From: Balanoglossus misakiensis
Taxonomy: Eukaryota; Hemichordata
DNA: 64,000 nt
Direction of reading: 5' to 3'
NCBI GenBank assembly: GCA_040954595.2
Contig: CM082582.2
Coordinates: 2,356,001 to 2,420,000 of the forward strand
The notes under the pieces were generated by a model. The model searched no databases. It had not been told where the DNA came from and saw only the letters and a program-made list of their open reading frames with translations. This document shows positions 1-10,761 of this stretch, one piece after another. A program made the translations under genes and the position numbers. Every line of letters begins with the position of its first letter. The first letter of the stretch is position 1.

Positions 1-724
1 GTGGGACCCCTCCCTAGAACTTATGATGGTCATAAATACATCTTAGTACTTACTCATTACTTTACTTCTTAGTACTTACTCATTACTTTACAAAGTTTTC
101 ATTAGCATATCCATTACGTAATGCACGAGCTGAGACAGTTGCTAAGATCTTGTTTGATGAAGTAATTGCTACTTATGGAAGCCCCAGAGTTTTGCTGAGT
201 AATGAGGGATCGATTTTTTTATCCCAGGTAGTTCACGAAACCTGCAAATATTTCAACATTCTGAGTAAAGTTTCTACCCCTTATCGTCCACAGACCAATG
301 GCCTTACAGAACGTTTCAATGGTTGCCTAGTCGACATGCTGTCCATGTTTGTCGATAATAAACAGAAAGATTGGTATCGGTACCTAAGTTCAGTGCTTTT
401 CGCGTATAGAGTTAGTCCTCAAGAGTCCAGTGGGTTCAGCCCGTATTATGTGTTATAAGGTCGGCATCCCACATTGCCCATGGATGTTGAATTCCAGCTA
501 GTTGAGGGGAGGACAAGAAATATAGATACACACCTTAAACATTTAGCTGCTAAGAGGGAGATAGCTCATAAAATCGCCAAAGAGAATACAGATCGATATC
601 AACAGAATATGAAGGACCGTTATGATAAAAATATCCAACGGTCGCAAAATCTTAAAGTGGGGGATCCTGTATATTTATACACACCTCCTGTTAAACCAGC
701 AGTTAATAAGAAATTCGTACATAA
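1..724 (+). pseudogene. Ty3/Gypsy integrase fragment (copy 1)
   Basis: Integrase core and C-terminal region of a Ty3/Gypsy-type LTR retrotransposon, truncated by the window edge. The conserved core is readable from 150 to 458 (PQTNGLTERFN with the catalytic Glu) and a C-terminal tail from 474, after a stop at 456-458. The residue that is normally the second catalytic Asp reads Asn (LLSNEG). A 26-bp direct duplication at 41-92 shifts the frame. The match to copy 2 (4630-5340) is near-identical until about 724, where the sequence switches abruptly to reverse transcriptase. The copy is dead: edge truncation, frameshift, stop, catalytic substitution and a chimeric end. Confidence 0.9.
41..92 (+). 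repeat. 26-bp tandem duplication in integrase copy 1
   Basis: Two adjacent copies of a 26-bp unit beginning tcttagtacttactcatt (41-66 and 67-92). Copy 2 of the same element has a single unit at about 4688, so the duplication arose in this copy. 26 is not a multiple of three, so it breaks the frame. Confidence 0.9.
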
Positions 725-948
725 GTGCAGTTGTTTTCAGCGTACTATGCAACACGTGTTACGCAATATTATGTGGCAATATGTGCTTTGTTATATTGAT
801 GATATTATTATATTAAGCAGCTCTTTTGAGGAGCATCTACAACACATTGATACCGTCCAAACCAGGTTACGTCAAGCTGGATTGAAATTAAAACCCAGCA
901 AATGTCAATTTATGAGAAAGAGTGTTAAATTTTGGGGTCATGTTATCA
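725..948 (+). pseudogene. Ty3/Gypsy reverse transcriptase palm fragment
   Basis: Plus-strand fragment of a Gypsy reverse transcriptase joined directly to integrase, which is the wrong order for any intact element. It contains the YIDD active-site box at 792-803 and the following palm/thumb segment up to GHVISK. The reading continues at 2861 beyond a 1.9-kb insertion. The complementary N-terminal part of the RT lies on the minus strand at 3327-4179, which suggests this piece was separated from it by an inversion. Confidence 0.88.
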
Positions 949-953
949 GTAAG

Positions 954-2855
954 CAGTAGGACAAACCTCCAAATTTAGCGACTTGCGTATGCGCAACTAA
1001 TTAGCTACTTAGTGTTTAGCTCCAACGCGCATGTGCGATATGACGTGATTGCCGGAAGCTGAACAAAGGTCACGTCATCTGACCCAGGTTATGTTATGGA
1101 ACATCACATGGCGGTCGACGGTCTATCTTCTGTTGCGTGGATAATCGACCCAGTCTTTAATCCCGGGCAGGATAATGGAGCAACCATCAACGGTAATACA
1201 TTTTCATGATAATTTGAATTGGTCGTAGTGTGTTTAGAACATGCATTGATTGTGTTTTTTGTATTATCTGGAAGAAATGGAGTGCCATCGAAATGAAATA
1301 ACAGTGTGTACATACACTGTGTTCGCGGAACTTTGACATGCGAACACCATACCGTCACTAGGAGCAACTTTTCACACGTTTCTAAGTCCGGTTGAATAGC
1401 ATTACACACAGTTTTCGCCATAGTTATAGCCTGAAATACCTGGGTGTACGTTGATAAACAAAGCATGTGATCAGATAATTACCATGACCATGTCAGCATC
1501 GTCCAGTGAGCAAAGTTGTTTGTCCGCATCATCATATACTAGTATTTGAACATAATAACCTTGTTGACGCTGTTCACATATTTATATTTACACCTTATTA
1601 TTTACTGCATGTGTGTCAAGCGCATTAACAACGTCTTTACACTTTTCACCTTCAGTCAAATGAAAAGACACCAGACAGGAATAGTGAAGTGGGGAATAAG
1701 AAGACTTACGGCAAGAAGAAGTTAAAGATAGAATATTTAGTGAACAGCGACGCCGTCTAAATTATGCTAGCAAACACATTTACATGAGTAGAATCAATGA
1801 TGGGGGAAGGGGGCTGATCAAAAATGAATCAAGAGACCATATTTTTTATTAAAAGTTGAAATATTTATTCATGTTTATACACACTTATTTGTTTGTTTGT
1901 TGCCAGGTTTTAAGAAATAAAGATTTAAATATATTCATTTCTGTACATCATGTGTTTGTGTAATTTATTGAGAACAATGGAATTCAGAAAGGGCTTCATA
2001 GTCTCTGTGTAATGTAAATAGCAACTGAACCACACATTACTAACATGAAATGAAACTAGAAATGCAGTTGACAGAAGGCTACCATCATAGTACTGTTTTA
2101 AATCATAACATCTCACTTGAGGAGGTAACCAAAGTTGTTAATCACTCCAAACTTAGGAAAACTGTAGGAAGTGATAAATTACCATATCAGGTTTTCAAAA
2201 ATCACGTTGATAACTTGGCCACTAGGACCACGTGTAGTTGGACCTGTTGGGGAAGAAAGAGGCACGGTTCAGAAAGCAACGTCACCTACCCGATCCTTTC
2301 AAAACATTGGAAAACAAGTTCAATTGAAATAGGTACATGCATGTACCTATACCCGTACACGTGAAAACGCGCTTTGACAAATCTAGCACACCGGAAGTGA
2401 GCAAACCATTCGCAAAAACCGTCCTCCATTGTCCCCCATTAGATAATCTGCTGTTTGAAGACATTGTTTCATTCAACATGACTTAAACTAGGTATAGAAG
2501 GTTCAGATCGATGGTTTTTAAACTGGTACGTTCTATTGCTTGTTATGTCGATTCGAATCATGGCGGGCAAATGGTCACACGGACATCGATTTTCATGAAA
2601 TTCGACTGAATTTTTTTACTTACCCTGTTTACACGACACCATGCTGGAAGGGAGGGTGTGACGTACAAGTTCAAACCGAAATTACCCGAAAGTCGATGTA
2701 CATAACATCAAAAGCAGGCCGATAACATCCAAGAGCGAACTTCGACAAATACTTCCGCATTTCCATGCCAGGGACGTCAGTATATGCAAATACAGGGTGT
2801 GAGCATGCGCAGACATATTGTAGGCAGTCGCTAAATTTGGAGGTTTGTCCTACTG
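954..2855. mobile_element. Non-autonomous TIR DNA transposon (1902 bp) inside Gypsy RT
   Basis: The element starts CAGTAGGACAAACCTCCAAA and ends with the inverted form. The TIRs match over about 30 bp (cagtaggacaaacctccaaatttagcgact, written here only in part) and are flanked by a GTAAG duplication. No transposase is recognisable. Minus-strand ORF 1104-1466 (120 codons) matches nothing I recognise. A piece of non-LTR reverse transcriptase is embedded at about 2050-2230. The 5-bp duplication with a CAGTA terminus does not match a superfamily I can name confidently, so I leave it unclassified. It is younger than the Gypsy copy it interrupts. Confidence 0.85.
2050..2230 (+). pseudogene. Non-LTR retrotransposon RT fragment
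   Basis: The translation contains ISLEEVTKVVNHSKLRKTVG followed by SDKLPYQVFKN. This resembles the conserved block just N-terminal of the RT fingers in LINE polymerases (a Glu-Val helix, then K-x-x-G-x-D-x-x-P). It lies wholly inside the 954-2855 TIR element and was therefore either captured by it or inserted into it. The short fragment and lack of other LINE domains mean it is a relic. Confidence 0.6.
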
Positions 2856-2860
2856 GTAAG

Positions 2861-3112
2861 GATGGAATTGCGGCTGACAAGAGTAAAGTAACAGTTGTTA
2901 AAGAATATCCCCGTCCTCATACTGTCACACAGTTGAAATAATTTTTGGGTTGGCCCAATTATTTTCGAAAGTTTATAAAGAATTTCTCGATCATTGCTAG
3001 GCCTATACATAAATTGTTGGGAAAGGACACGAAATTTGAATGAGATGATAGATGCGAACATGCATTCGAGAAATTAAAACATGTTCTGTGTCAAGCACCA
3101 ATTCTAGGGTAT
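2861..3112 (+). pseudogene. Ty3/Gypsy RT thumb/connection fragment
   Basis: Continues the RT fragment that ends at 948: DGIAADKSK, YPRPHTVTQL and AFEKLKHVLCQAPILGY are typical of the Gypsy RT thumb/RNase H junction. In-frame stops are present (for example the TAA after TQLK at about 2939 and a TGA near 3042). At about 3112 the match stops and minus-strand integrase tail sequence begins. Confidence 0.85.
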
Positions 3113-3326
3113 CATTTTCATAATTTGTGGTTTCTGGGACACCGTTTTCTTCACACGACTCATCAGATGAGGATGAGTCAAAGTCGGAGTGGTGCAAATA
3201 AGCTCTTTTTAGTCTATTCACATGTATGACTTTGCGATAATTCCTGGTGCTATATATGAAACGTAACTTGTAATTAACAGGACCCACCTTCACAGAAATA
3301 ATGTAAGGACCTGTCCATGGGACTAT
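3113..3326 (-). pseudogene. Ty3/Gypsy integrase C-terminal tail fragment
   Basis: The minus strand encodes the integrase C-terminal segment (NYKLRF, NRLKRAYL) that copy 2 carries at 5340-5500 on the plus strand. Here it is fused downstream of minus-strand RT. Its natural upstream partner ends at 724 on the plus strand, which supports an inversion of 725-3326. The tail ends at an acidic stretch before the junction with RT near 3113. Confidence 0.88.
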
Positions 3327-4179
3327 TTCGCAACCCCTGGGCAAGTCTCCTGTATTGATATAAACCTTGATGTGTGACAAAGGCTGTTTTTGGTGTACTC
3401 TCTTCATCTAATTCCAATTGAAAAAATCCTGACTGTAAGTCTAGCGTCGAAAAATACTGAGGCTTATTCTTGCCTAACATTTCAAGATATTCGTCCGTTC
3501 TGGGTAAGGGAAACGAATCAGGCACTGTAATATTTTTTAAATGACGGAAATCTGTGCAAAAACGCCACGAACCATCAGGCTTTTTGACTAAAATTATTGG
3601 ACTAGCAATCGGTGAAGTAGACGACTCGATAATATTTAGTTCTAACAGCTGATCAACTTGTCGCTCAAGTTCACGTCTTTTCTCAAGCGTTACTCGGTAA
3701 GGTCGACGGAACGGGGCAGCGCCCTCTTGTAATCGTATTCTATGTTTGATTACATCACAGTTACCTAAACGACCACTAGACTCAACAAAAGCTTCTATAT
3801 TGTGCAGTAAAACATCTCTAAGCTGTTTACGCTGAGCCTTAGTTATCTCTAATTCATTAAGCTTCAATTGACCCATCAAATAATCCGTGTAATTCTGTGT
3901 ATGGGGCCCTTCAGGTGAGACACAATTAATGGCATTATTATCGAGTGGGATTATTCGACTATTACAGGGCAAGGGCGAAAACTTTCCAACAACACTGTTT
4001 TTCTTAATTTTGACCACTGTATCCAAAGTGTTTACAACTCGCATGGGAAGAAAATTCTTATTCGAATAGGCCAACACCTTAGCTGCCAAAATAGCCGGCG
4101 TTAATCGTGTTCGTTTATCAGAAATAAAATCTAAAACTCCAGTAAAATATTTATACGGCACTTTCACTGGAATAACCAT
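3327..4179 (-). pseudogene. Ty3/Gypsy pol fragment: linker and RT N-terminal half
   Basis: A minus-strand open frame with a protease-RT linker followed by RT fingers and palm: SPIASPIILVKKPDGSWRFC, DFRHLKNIT, PRTDEYLEML and LDLQSGFFQLEL (first catalytic Asp). It breaks just after the GLRN motif and runs into integrase sequence. The YIDD half of the domain is at 725-948 on the other strand. No gag or protease lies upstream; instead an LTR piece begins about 15 bp away, so the element is also internally deleted. The frame is unusually clean for a relic, so the rearrangement may be fairly recent. Confidence 0.92.
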
Positions 4180-4193
4180 TTCACTTCCAGGTG

Positions 4194-4358
4194 ATCCATG
4201 GAGACACGTACCTGATCCACGTTCATTTATTATCCATAATTATTATAGTACATCAAATACGCCCAGTAAAGTACATGAGGAAGGGAACGAACTCAGTAGC
4301 CTGAGGTACTCCCATCTCCCGTTAGATTATTCTCTTCCATCTTTGGAAACAAGGGGAA
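4194..4358 (-). mobile_element. Partial Gypsy LTR, minus orientation
   Basis: The reverse complement matches the 3' part of the LTR at 6404-6876, including gagaataatctaacgggaga, ctcaggctactgag and the stretch ending in cgtgtctcc-tggatcac. It lacks the first half of the LTR and its last 15 or so bases. It abuts pol directly, which implies deletion of the primer-binding site, gag and protease. Confidence 0.85.
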
Positions 4359-4386
4359 ATCAGCTGGTTAATTAGATTGTGTTAGA

Positions 4387-5651
4387 CAGGTTGTGATAAC
4401 TAAGTCCTCAAGAAATTATGTGCTGCGGTGGGCTCATGATTGTGTTTTAGCGGGACATTTAGGATACACTAAAACGTTGGGAGTTTTAAGACAGAGGTAT
4501 TTTTGGGAAAGGATGCCCCGGGATGTTGACATGTACGTAAAGACATGCGCACATTGTCACACACGAAAGAGAGCCACACCCCCTACTCATGCTAAGTTGT
4601 TACCTATTCCAGTATCAGGACCCTGGGACCGACTGGGTATGGATATTGTGGGACCCCTCCCTAGAACTTATGATGGCCATAAATACATCTTAGTACTTTT
4701 TCATTACTTTACTAAGTTTCCAGTAGCATATCCATTACGTAATGCACGAGCTGACAGTTGCTAAGATCTTGTTTGATGAAGTAATTGCTACTTATGGAAG
4801 CCCCAGAGTTTTGCTGAGTAATGAGGGATCGAATTTTTTTATCCCAGGTAGTTCACGAAACTTGCAAATATTTCAACATCCAGAGTAAAGTTTCTACCCC
4901 TTATCGTCCACAGACCAATGGCCTTACAGAACGTTTCAATGGTTGCCTAGTCGACATGCTGTCCATGTTTGTTGATAGTAAACAGAAAGATTGGGATCGG
5001 TACCTAAGTTCAGTGCTTTTCGCGTATAGAGTTAGTCCTCAAGAGTCCAGTGGGTTCAGCCCGTATTATGTGTTATAAGGTCGGCATCCCACATTGCCCA
5101 TGGATGTTGAATTCCAGCCAGTTGAGGGGAGGACAAGAAATATAGATACACACCTTAAACATTTAGCTGCTAAGAGGGAGATAGCTCATAAAATCGCCAA
5201 AGAGAATATAGGTCGACAGAATATGAAGGACCGTTATGATCAAAATATCCAACGGTCACAAAATCTTAAAGTGGGGGATCCTGTATATTTATACACACCT
5301 GATGTTAAACCAGGAGTTAATAAGAAATTCGTACATAAGTGGACAGGTCCTAACATTATTTCTGAGAAGGCGGGTCCTGTTAATTACAAGTTACGTTTCA
5401 TCAATAGCACCAGGAATTATCGTAAAGGCATACATGTGAATAGGCTAAAAAGAGCTTATTTGCGCCCCTCAGAGTTTGACTCATCCTCACCAGATACCAA
5501 AAATTATGAAAATGGGACCGAAATATGTCAAAGTCCTAAAGCAGACATAAATGAATCAGAGAATGGTTCTGATCAAATTGAGGGATTGGAATTGAGAGAT
5601 TTGTCGTCAAGGACAAATCCCAGTGCTATCGATGAAACTAATAACAATTGA
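4387..5651 (+). pseudogene. Ty3/Gypsy integrase (copy 2)
   Basis: A nearly full integrase. It has an HHCC zinc-binding domain (WAHDCVLAGH ... CAHCHTRK), the first catalytic Asp in LGMDIVGPLP, then TERFN with the Glu, and the C-terminal domain to 5651. The second catalytic Asp is Asn (LSNEG), exactly as in copy 1. Frameshifts fall near 4757 and in a T-run at about 4834, so it is split into three frames. The tail is followed by an out-of-frame chromodomain. The 5' side is truncated: no RT or gag of this copy is present, and it begins beside the minus-strand LTR fragment. Confidence 0.93.
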
Positions 5652-5677
5652 AATTGTCAGAACAAAGCTTCTGAGCC

Positions 5678-5875
5678 ATTTACGAAATAGAAAATGTGTT
5701 GAAGGGTCGACATAGAAATGGGAAATTACAGTATTTGGTTAAGTGGAAGAATAATTCAACCAAACATAATACGTGGGAGGATGAAGACAATTTGAATGAA
5801 ATTGCAAAAGAGTATTTGATGAGAAATCCTGTAAAGATAAAGGGGAAACGGGTTATAGCACACTTGCACATTTAA
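5678..5875 (+). pseudogene. Chromodomain at the C terminus of Gypsy copy 2
   Basis: In frame 2 the translation YEIENVLKGRHRNGKLQYLV is followed by KWKNNSTKHNTWEDEDNL and a short basic tail to a TAA at 5873. The pattern (E-x-I-L, YLVKWK, N-TWE) is the chromodomain signature, placing the family among chromodomain-bearing Ty3/Gypsy elements. It is one frame away from the integrase end at 5651, so an indel separates them. In such elements the chromodomain directs integration to marked chromatin; that role is family knowledge. Confidence 0.85.
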
Positions 5876-6390
5876 ATCTATGGACAGAGAAATATGCGCG
5901 TAACAAAAAAAACACGGAAAATGGAGACACGTGGTTGACTGAAATGAGAGTTTGAACACGACTGAGAGGTATGAGTGTTGGCCAGTCTGTATGAGTGAGA
6001 ATACGATTGGCGTGTCCCTTGATTCGTTTAAATGTTACGCAAGTTGTCAAATGACATTTTTTATCCGTTGTTTGCTGAGTTTAGTTGTATGTGCTATGCA
6101 ACCTGGTTCCCGTGTCACTCTGTTTAAATGTGTTGATGTATTTAAGTTATAAAGAAATTACCAGTGAAGTTTGAAGTTGCAGAGATTTTAACACTGGAGA
6201 AAAATGTTTGAGTTGAATTTTTCGTTCGTTTGATGACCTAAATAGTTGGCCCAGTTTGTGTAAATAGTCCCTTGTAATGGCTATGTGTTTGTATAAAGAA
6301 ACCACAGAGATAACCGATTTAGCAAGTTGTATTTTATTGCATTATCTTCTTAATTAAGAAACTTGTGTCCAATGCGGGACGCATTGCTTT
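5876..6390 (+). other. Gypsy 3' untranslated region
   Basis: Between the chromodomain stop and the polypurine tract there is no conserved coding sequence; only short random ORFs. I read it as the 3' untranslated part of the retrotransposon. Confidence 0.5.
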
Positions 6391-6403
6391 AAAACAAGGG
6401 GAG
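6391..6403 (+). other. Polypurine tract before the 3' LTR
   Basis: aaaacaaggggag lies directly before the TGTTATG start of the LTR. That is the position and composition of the primer for plus-strand DNA synthesis in LTR retrotransposons. Confidence 0.75.
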
Positions 6404-6876
6404 TGTTATGATCTGTACAAAGGTCAAATATGATTTTAAGGGTCAATTATACTTAAAGCTCGGGAATGTCAATGTTTGATAGTATTTTTATTTTATGTAT
6501 TTGAAGTAGATAGGGGGAGCTGGTGTTTAATTGACTGCTCTGAGTGTCAATCATCATCGAACTGACTTTATTATATAACGCTCTATGTAATTTGGTACGT
6601 ATATAGTTGAATTGATGCCTAATGAAATTGTAACACATTGTATTTGTGATATTTGACATGATTAACCACGCCTTGAGAAAAGTAATTATAAGAGAACTTT
6701 GTTTGCAAAGTTGGGGGAGGAGAATAATCTAACGGGAGATGTATGTACCTCAGGCTACTGAGCTCGTTTCCTTCCTCACATACTTAACTGGACATATTTG
6801 ATGTACTGGAGTAATTCTCGACAATAAATGAACGTGAATCAGATACGTGTCTCCGTGGATCACTGTTCTCGTCACA
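6404..6876 (+). mobile_element. 3' LTR of Gypsy copy 2 (473 bp)
   Basis: Starts TGTTATGATCTG after a polypurine tract and ends ...GTCACA, giving TGT...ACA ends. The 3' half is also present in inverted orientation at 4194-4358. Near the end an aataaa lies at about 6823. No second complete LTR is visible in the window. Confidence 0.8.
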
Positions 6877-6944
6877 GGCCGTTACCTCATCGCTACAATG
6901 TCCCTGATGTATGAACTACAATAATATTCCAGCGGTAGTACGAC

Positions 6945-7965
6945 TCTGAAAAGTATGCACTACTGATCTTACTTGACCTCTCCGCCGCATTCGATTCCAT
7001 TGATCACGGGATACTTATTCGTAGACTATCGAACCTTGGCATTACAGACACAGTATTAACATGGTTTAACATCTTACATTCAAAATAGATACCAAACTGT
7101 AATCATCGAAAACACTGCAAGTTCACATTCACCTATCGTATTGGGCCTACGCGGCTCTGTCCTTGGCCCTCTGTTCTTCGCCATTTATATAGCCCCACTT
7201 TGTAAACTGAATCGTCACCACAACCACAATTTCATCAGTACGCCGATGATAAACTACTATACCTTGCTTTTTCTCCGCAAGATCCACCCTCTATCGTCCA
7301 ATCTCTGGAGATCTGCATCGAAGGCATGGATGACACTGAATAAACTACAGCTAAACAAAACCGAAGTCGTTGATATTCGCTCATCTTCTTGATCCTATTC
7401 CATCCTCCAACATGGGCTCTGCATCCATCTCTCTGGTAACAGCAACGTGTAATCTGGGAGCTGTCTTTGATAGTATCCATATTTATAACCAGCCCATCAA
7501 GAATACATGTATGTCCACGTTTTTTTTTATCGTCGACACATCGGATCAATACGAAAGTACCTATCTTCTAAGGATTGAATTCGTGTAGTTCTTTCCACCA
7601 AACTTGAATACTTCAATTCGTTACTGTTTGGTCTTCCTCAATCTGCAGTAAATCTACTTCAGTGATTACAAAACACAGCAGCAAATATCATCACCCGGTC
7701 GAAGAAGTTTGAACACATCACTCTTGCCCTCATCACTCTGGATTGGCTACCAGTTTGTGCCAGGATTGATTACAAGATATTGCTTCTTAAATACAATGCC
7801 ATTCATGGCCTTACCCTGGAGTACATCAATGCCATTCATGGCCTTACCCTGGAGTACATTTCTAACATGGTTAATCGATTTACCCCTTCACACAACTTAT
7901 AGTGTCTGTGTTATGCCCTTACACACAACACGCATAATCACTCTTTTGTGGTGCAGTTGAAGTTT
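6945..7965 (+). pseudogene. CR1/L2-type LINE reverse transcriptase remnant
   Basis: Broken frames together give [20 protein letters not shown] (RT motif with the first Asp), then GLRGSVLGPLFFAIYI (the G-x-x-GS-x-LGPLLF block), QYADDKLLYL (the YADD active site at about 7238-7250) and, near 7740-7860, LDWLPVCARIDYK and NAIHGLTLEYI, typical of the C-terminal region of CR1/L2/Rex1-like elements. Several frameshifts and stops are present and a 30-bp stretch (gccattcatggccttaccct...) is tandemly duplicated at about 7798-7858. A 5'-truncated, dead copy. Confidence 0.88.
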
Positions 7966-8276
7966 GTTGCCGTCTAGAATCTCATATGAGGTAATATGCT
8001 TTAATATTTTCAAGCAAAAGTGCAGGGTGGCCGTGTAATCCAAATCCAGCCCAGTCGACTTTTTTTCGCCTTTCCGAACTTCAAGTTAGAATCGCTCGGT
8101 GATTATTTCCCGCCAAATATGCTAATTTTCACCTGAGAGGTCTTATATCCGCAACCAAATACCCTCGCTAGCCGTTTATAACCTCTAAACGATGCCCAAA
8201 CCATACCATACCATATTACCGTGTTTCATGTATAGTCAACTTTCCAGAAGATTGTTTTGACAGCGGAAGATAATTA
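7966..8276. other. Unassigned spacer
   Basis: No gene seen. It contains ccataccataccatat and short homopolymers only, and may include the 3' end of the preceding LINE. Confidence 0.4.
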
Positions 8277-8390
8277 GGGGTTATTACACTAAATTTGGTC
8301 GATAACGCGTCGTATTCGAGTGATGTCCGTTGCTTTGCACGATATACGGACATCACTCGCGTTATCGACCAAAATTCGTGTAATAACCCC
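8277..8390. mobile_element. Foldback MITE, GGGGTTATTACAC ends
   Basis: Left arm ggggttattacac...ggtcgataacgcg...tgatgtccg and right arm are near-perfect inverted copies around a short loop at 8331-8345. The left arm carries an 8-bp extra segment. Flanks (TTA left, TTT right) do not give a clear duplication. No coding capacity. Probably a miniature inverted-repeat element. Confidence 0.7.
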
Positions 8391-9335
8391 TTTATCATAC
8401 ATGCCTACCTATAAAACAATACAATTTGCGAAAATGCGTCGAGAAAAACAATTTCACGGCCAGCAATTTGAACCGGGCGCCCTTGGATCACGGAAGGCAC
8501 CCATAGCCAAGTGAGACAGGGCGATGCGATCAGGTGATCAACGTGTAGGCCGTAGTATTATTCTCAGGGGGCTGGCAGCTTTCATTACGATGGGCACATC
8601 TGCATTCTAAATACAATTGCCTACGTTCTCTTTCAAAATATCATGTTAACGATTATTTCGCATTGAGAATTCCGAAGAAGTAAATGTGATACATTCAACA
8701 TGACAAAAAACTCCAGCTTTGAAAACTTTATTACAGCTTCTAATAACCCAATTTTACAACATCCCTCTCCACTAAAGTCCTATGCCCCGTACGTCGCTCG
8801 CGCGCGCAGCGAACTATCACGCCGATCACCTAGTCAACGCTGTGTGATGATTTCAGCGCATTCTCCTAAATAGTTCAAGACGGGGTATATCACTGAGTGA
8901 AATACCTACCGTATAATACAGTCGCATCGATGACCCATATTAGGAGTTGCTTATTAGCATAAAAATTACGCCGTCAAACCTCAAGTGACATTTGGCTTAT
9001 GCTCTTGGACAAAGTTTCATGTACTTCGTCATGATGAGTCAGGAGTTTTTAAACCGTTATTTTCGATCAAGGTAGGGAATAATTGGTATTTGTGTATGGA
9101 TTAATTATTGATCTAGAAGCATCGGGGGAATAGGCCAGATAACCTGACAGTAAAACGGTGAAATCAAATGAAAATTCTGCAACTTGAACCGCCGGTGATG
9201 TTTACGTCGAAGCGCTTTATATTGTGGTAGGTTTACAAATTATATCCCGGACATCTGTCATATACACATGGTGTTATTTATGTTATACAGTTTCTTCAGT
9301 CACCGAGTATAGTTAATTTGTCTTAACTCATATTT
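8391..9335. other. Intergenic DNA, no gene seen
   Basis: Short random ORFs only. A CpG-containing patch occurs at about 8795-8835 (gctcgcgcgcgcagcg). Nothing recognisable on either strand. Confidence 0.4.
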
Positions 9336-9556
9336 CAGTGTTTCATTTAGGATGGCATCAACAGGGGGGATACGTCCCCCATTGCCAGAATATTTAGGGG
9401 GGTTTCCACTCTCCAAGGCAGACTGTAATATCTCCAACATGTACACAGCATCATTTTAAGGGGCATTGCCCCCCCCCCCCCCCCATGACAAGTTCCTAAG
9501 GGGTGCTATCATGTCAACAAGGGGGTGAATCCCCCCTCCCCCTAGATGAAACACTG
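9336..9556. mobile_element. Short TIR element with CAGTGTTTCAT ends
   Basis: Left end CAGTGTTTCATTTAGG and right end CCTAGATGAAACACTG are inverted copies about 16 bp long with one mismatch, bounding 221 bp. Inside are alternating G and C runs, including a C-run of about 16 at 9469-9484. The CAGTG terminus suggests a hAT-type MITE, but no 8-bp target duplication is clear. Confidence 0.6.
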
Positions 9557-10690
9557 ATGTTTCTACTGCCAAGAAATTAAAATTACATTGCATGATGTTG
9601 CCACTTTTGTAATTTGTTTTATTGAAATGACTGTATTTTTGAAAAAAATTAATTGTATAAATGCATAATTTTGTAAACTTCCAATTGTCAAAAAGCTAAA
9701 ATAAAAATGGCATGAAATTGAAATAAATGACTCCTCACAACTGACCACTATTTGAGATTATCAAATTTTTATTACAAAGAACTAAAAAATTCATATAAAA
9801 TTACATTCAATTCATGATTATTATAACAATGCACAAAACTCTCTCTCAACTTTATCAACCCCGAACCCACACAATCCAACCCCATACCCATTAACAAATC
9901 AACTCCCATAATTTATAAATAATGATAAAAGAAAATAACATTGGAATCCAATTTGGCGAAAGAAATGATTGCTGTATTTAAATAATATATGAAACCAAGT
10001 TTATTATAAAAAAAAATTAAATGACACTCAATATTTTGCCAACAAATAAAAATTAATCGTAAAAGAATAAATAAACCTAAAAGATAATAAAAATGTAATT
10101 AAAGCATAAAATAAAAGTAAAACATTGCACCTGAAGTGTTAGTTGAATAGGTTTCTAAATAGGAAAAAAAATGTGTCATGATTTTAAACAAATGAAATTC
10201 GGAAATGATCATAATTTGAATTTTTATCACATGATTGGCTGATATAATGTTTCAATGTTGGGTTATAATATAAAACGTAATTCATTTGTTTCATTCCTAT
10301 TTAGAAACCTTCAAATAATTTTTCAATAAAAATATAATTAAAAAAATATATAAATTCTGTTGATTAGAATATAGAAAATCAATAATCTCCTCAGCTGGTC
10401 AGCAAGTACAGTGGCAGTAGTTTTCAGTGACAGCTGCTCCTCAAGAGGACTAAACATAATTGAAAAAAAGATACACACAAAAACGAGATTAAATCATGGA
10501 AAGTAAAAAAAAAGAATAGAGATACATGGTAAACTAATAGATAAACTGTGAAATATGACCAAAAAAAGATTTTTTTTATAAATCAATAAAATCTGTAGCC
10601 ACTGTAATTCAATTGTGTACTGTGCAGTGTATTTCTGTTTTGCCAATACTGTGTTTTGTGCACAGTTAATATGATATACAAGGGGAATGG
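9557..10690. other. AT-rich intergenic DNA
   Basis: Very AT-rich with many A and T runs and no conserved ORF. A degenerate inverted pair, ttgaataggtttctaaatagga at about 10143 and tcctatttagaaacc at about 10296, suggests another decayed foldback element. Confidence 0.45.
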
Positions 10691-10746
10691 GTGTTTGAAT
10701 TTGAAATACACTAATAATTTTACTGTTGCATTTCAAATTCAAACAC
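10691..10746. repeat. 17-bp perfect inverted repeat (hairpin)
   Basis: gtgtttgaatttgaaat at 10691-10707 is exactly complementary to atttcaaattcaaacac at 10730-10746, with a 22-base loop. Outer aaggggaa and tagcccctt extend the pairing imperfectly (10679-10763), so this may be an 85-bp MITE. Confidence 0.7.
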
Positions 10747-10761
10747 TTCTGTAATAGCCCC

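Larger units (their letters stand above)
949..2860. repeat. 5-bp target-site duplication GTAAG around the TIR element
   Basis: GTAAG occurs at 949-953 immediately before the left TIR and at 2856-2860 immediately after the right TIR. Removing the insert and one copy restores the RT reading frame between the two flanks, so both insertion site and element ends are fixed to the base. Confidence 0.9.

Noticed and set aside
1104-1466. 120-codon minus ORF as transposase of the 1.9-kb element
   Set aside because: No catalytic motif or recognisable domain; too short for a transposase.
5952-6152. Envelope-like ORF after Gypsy copy 2
   Set aside because: Short, random composition, no signal peptide or envelope motifs; lies in the 3' untranslated segment.
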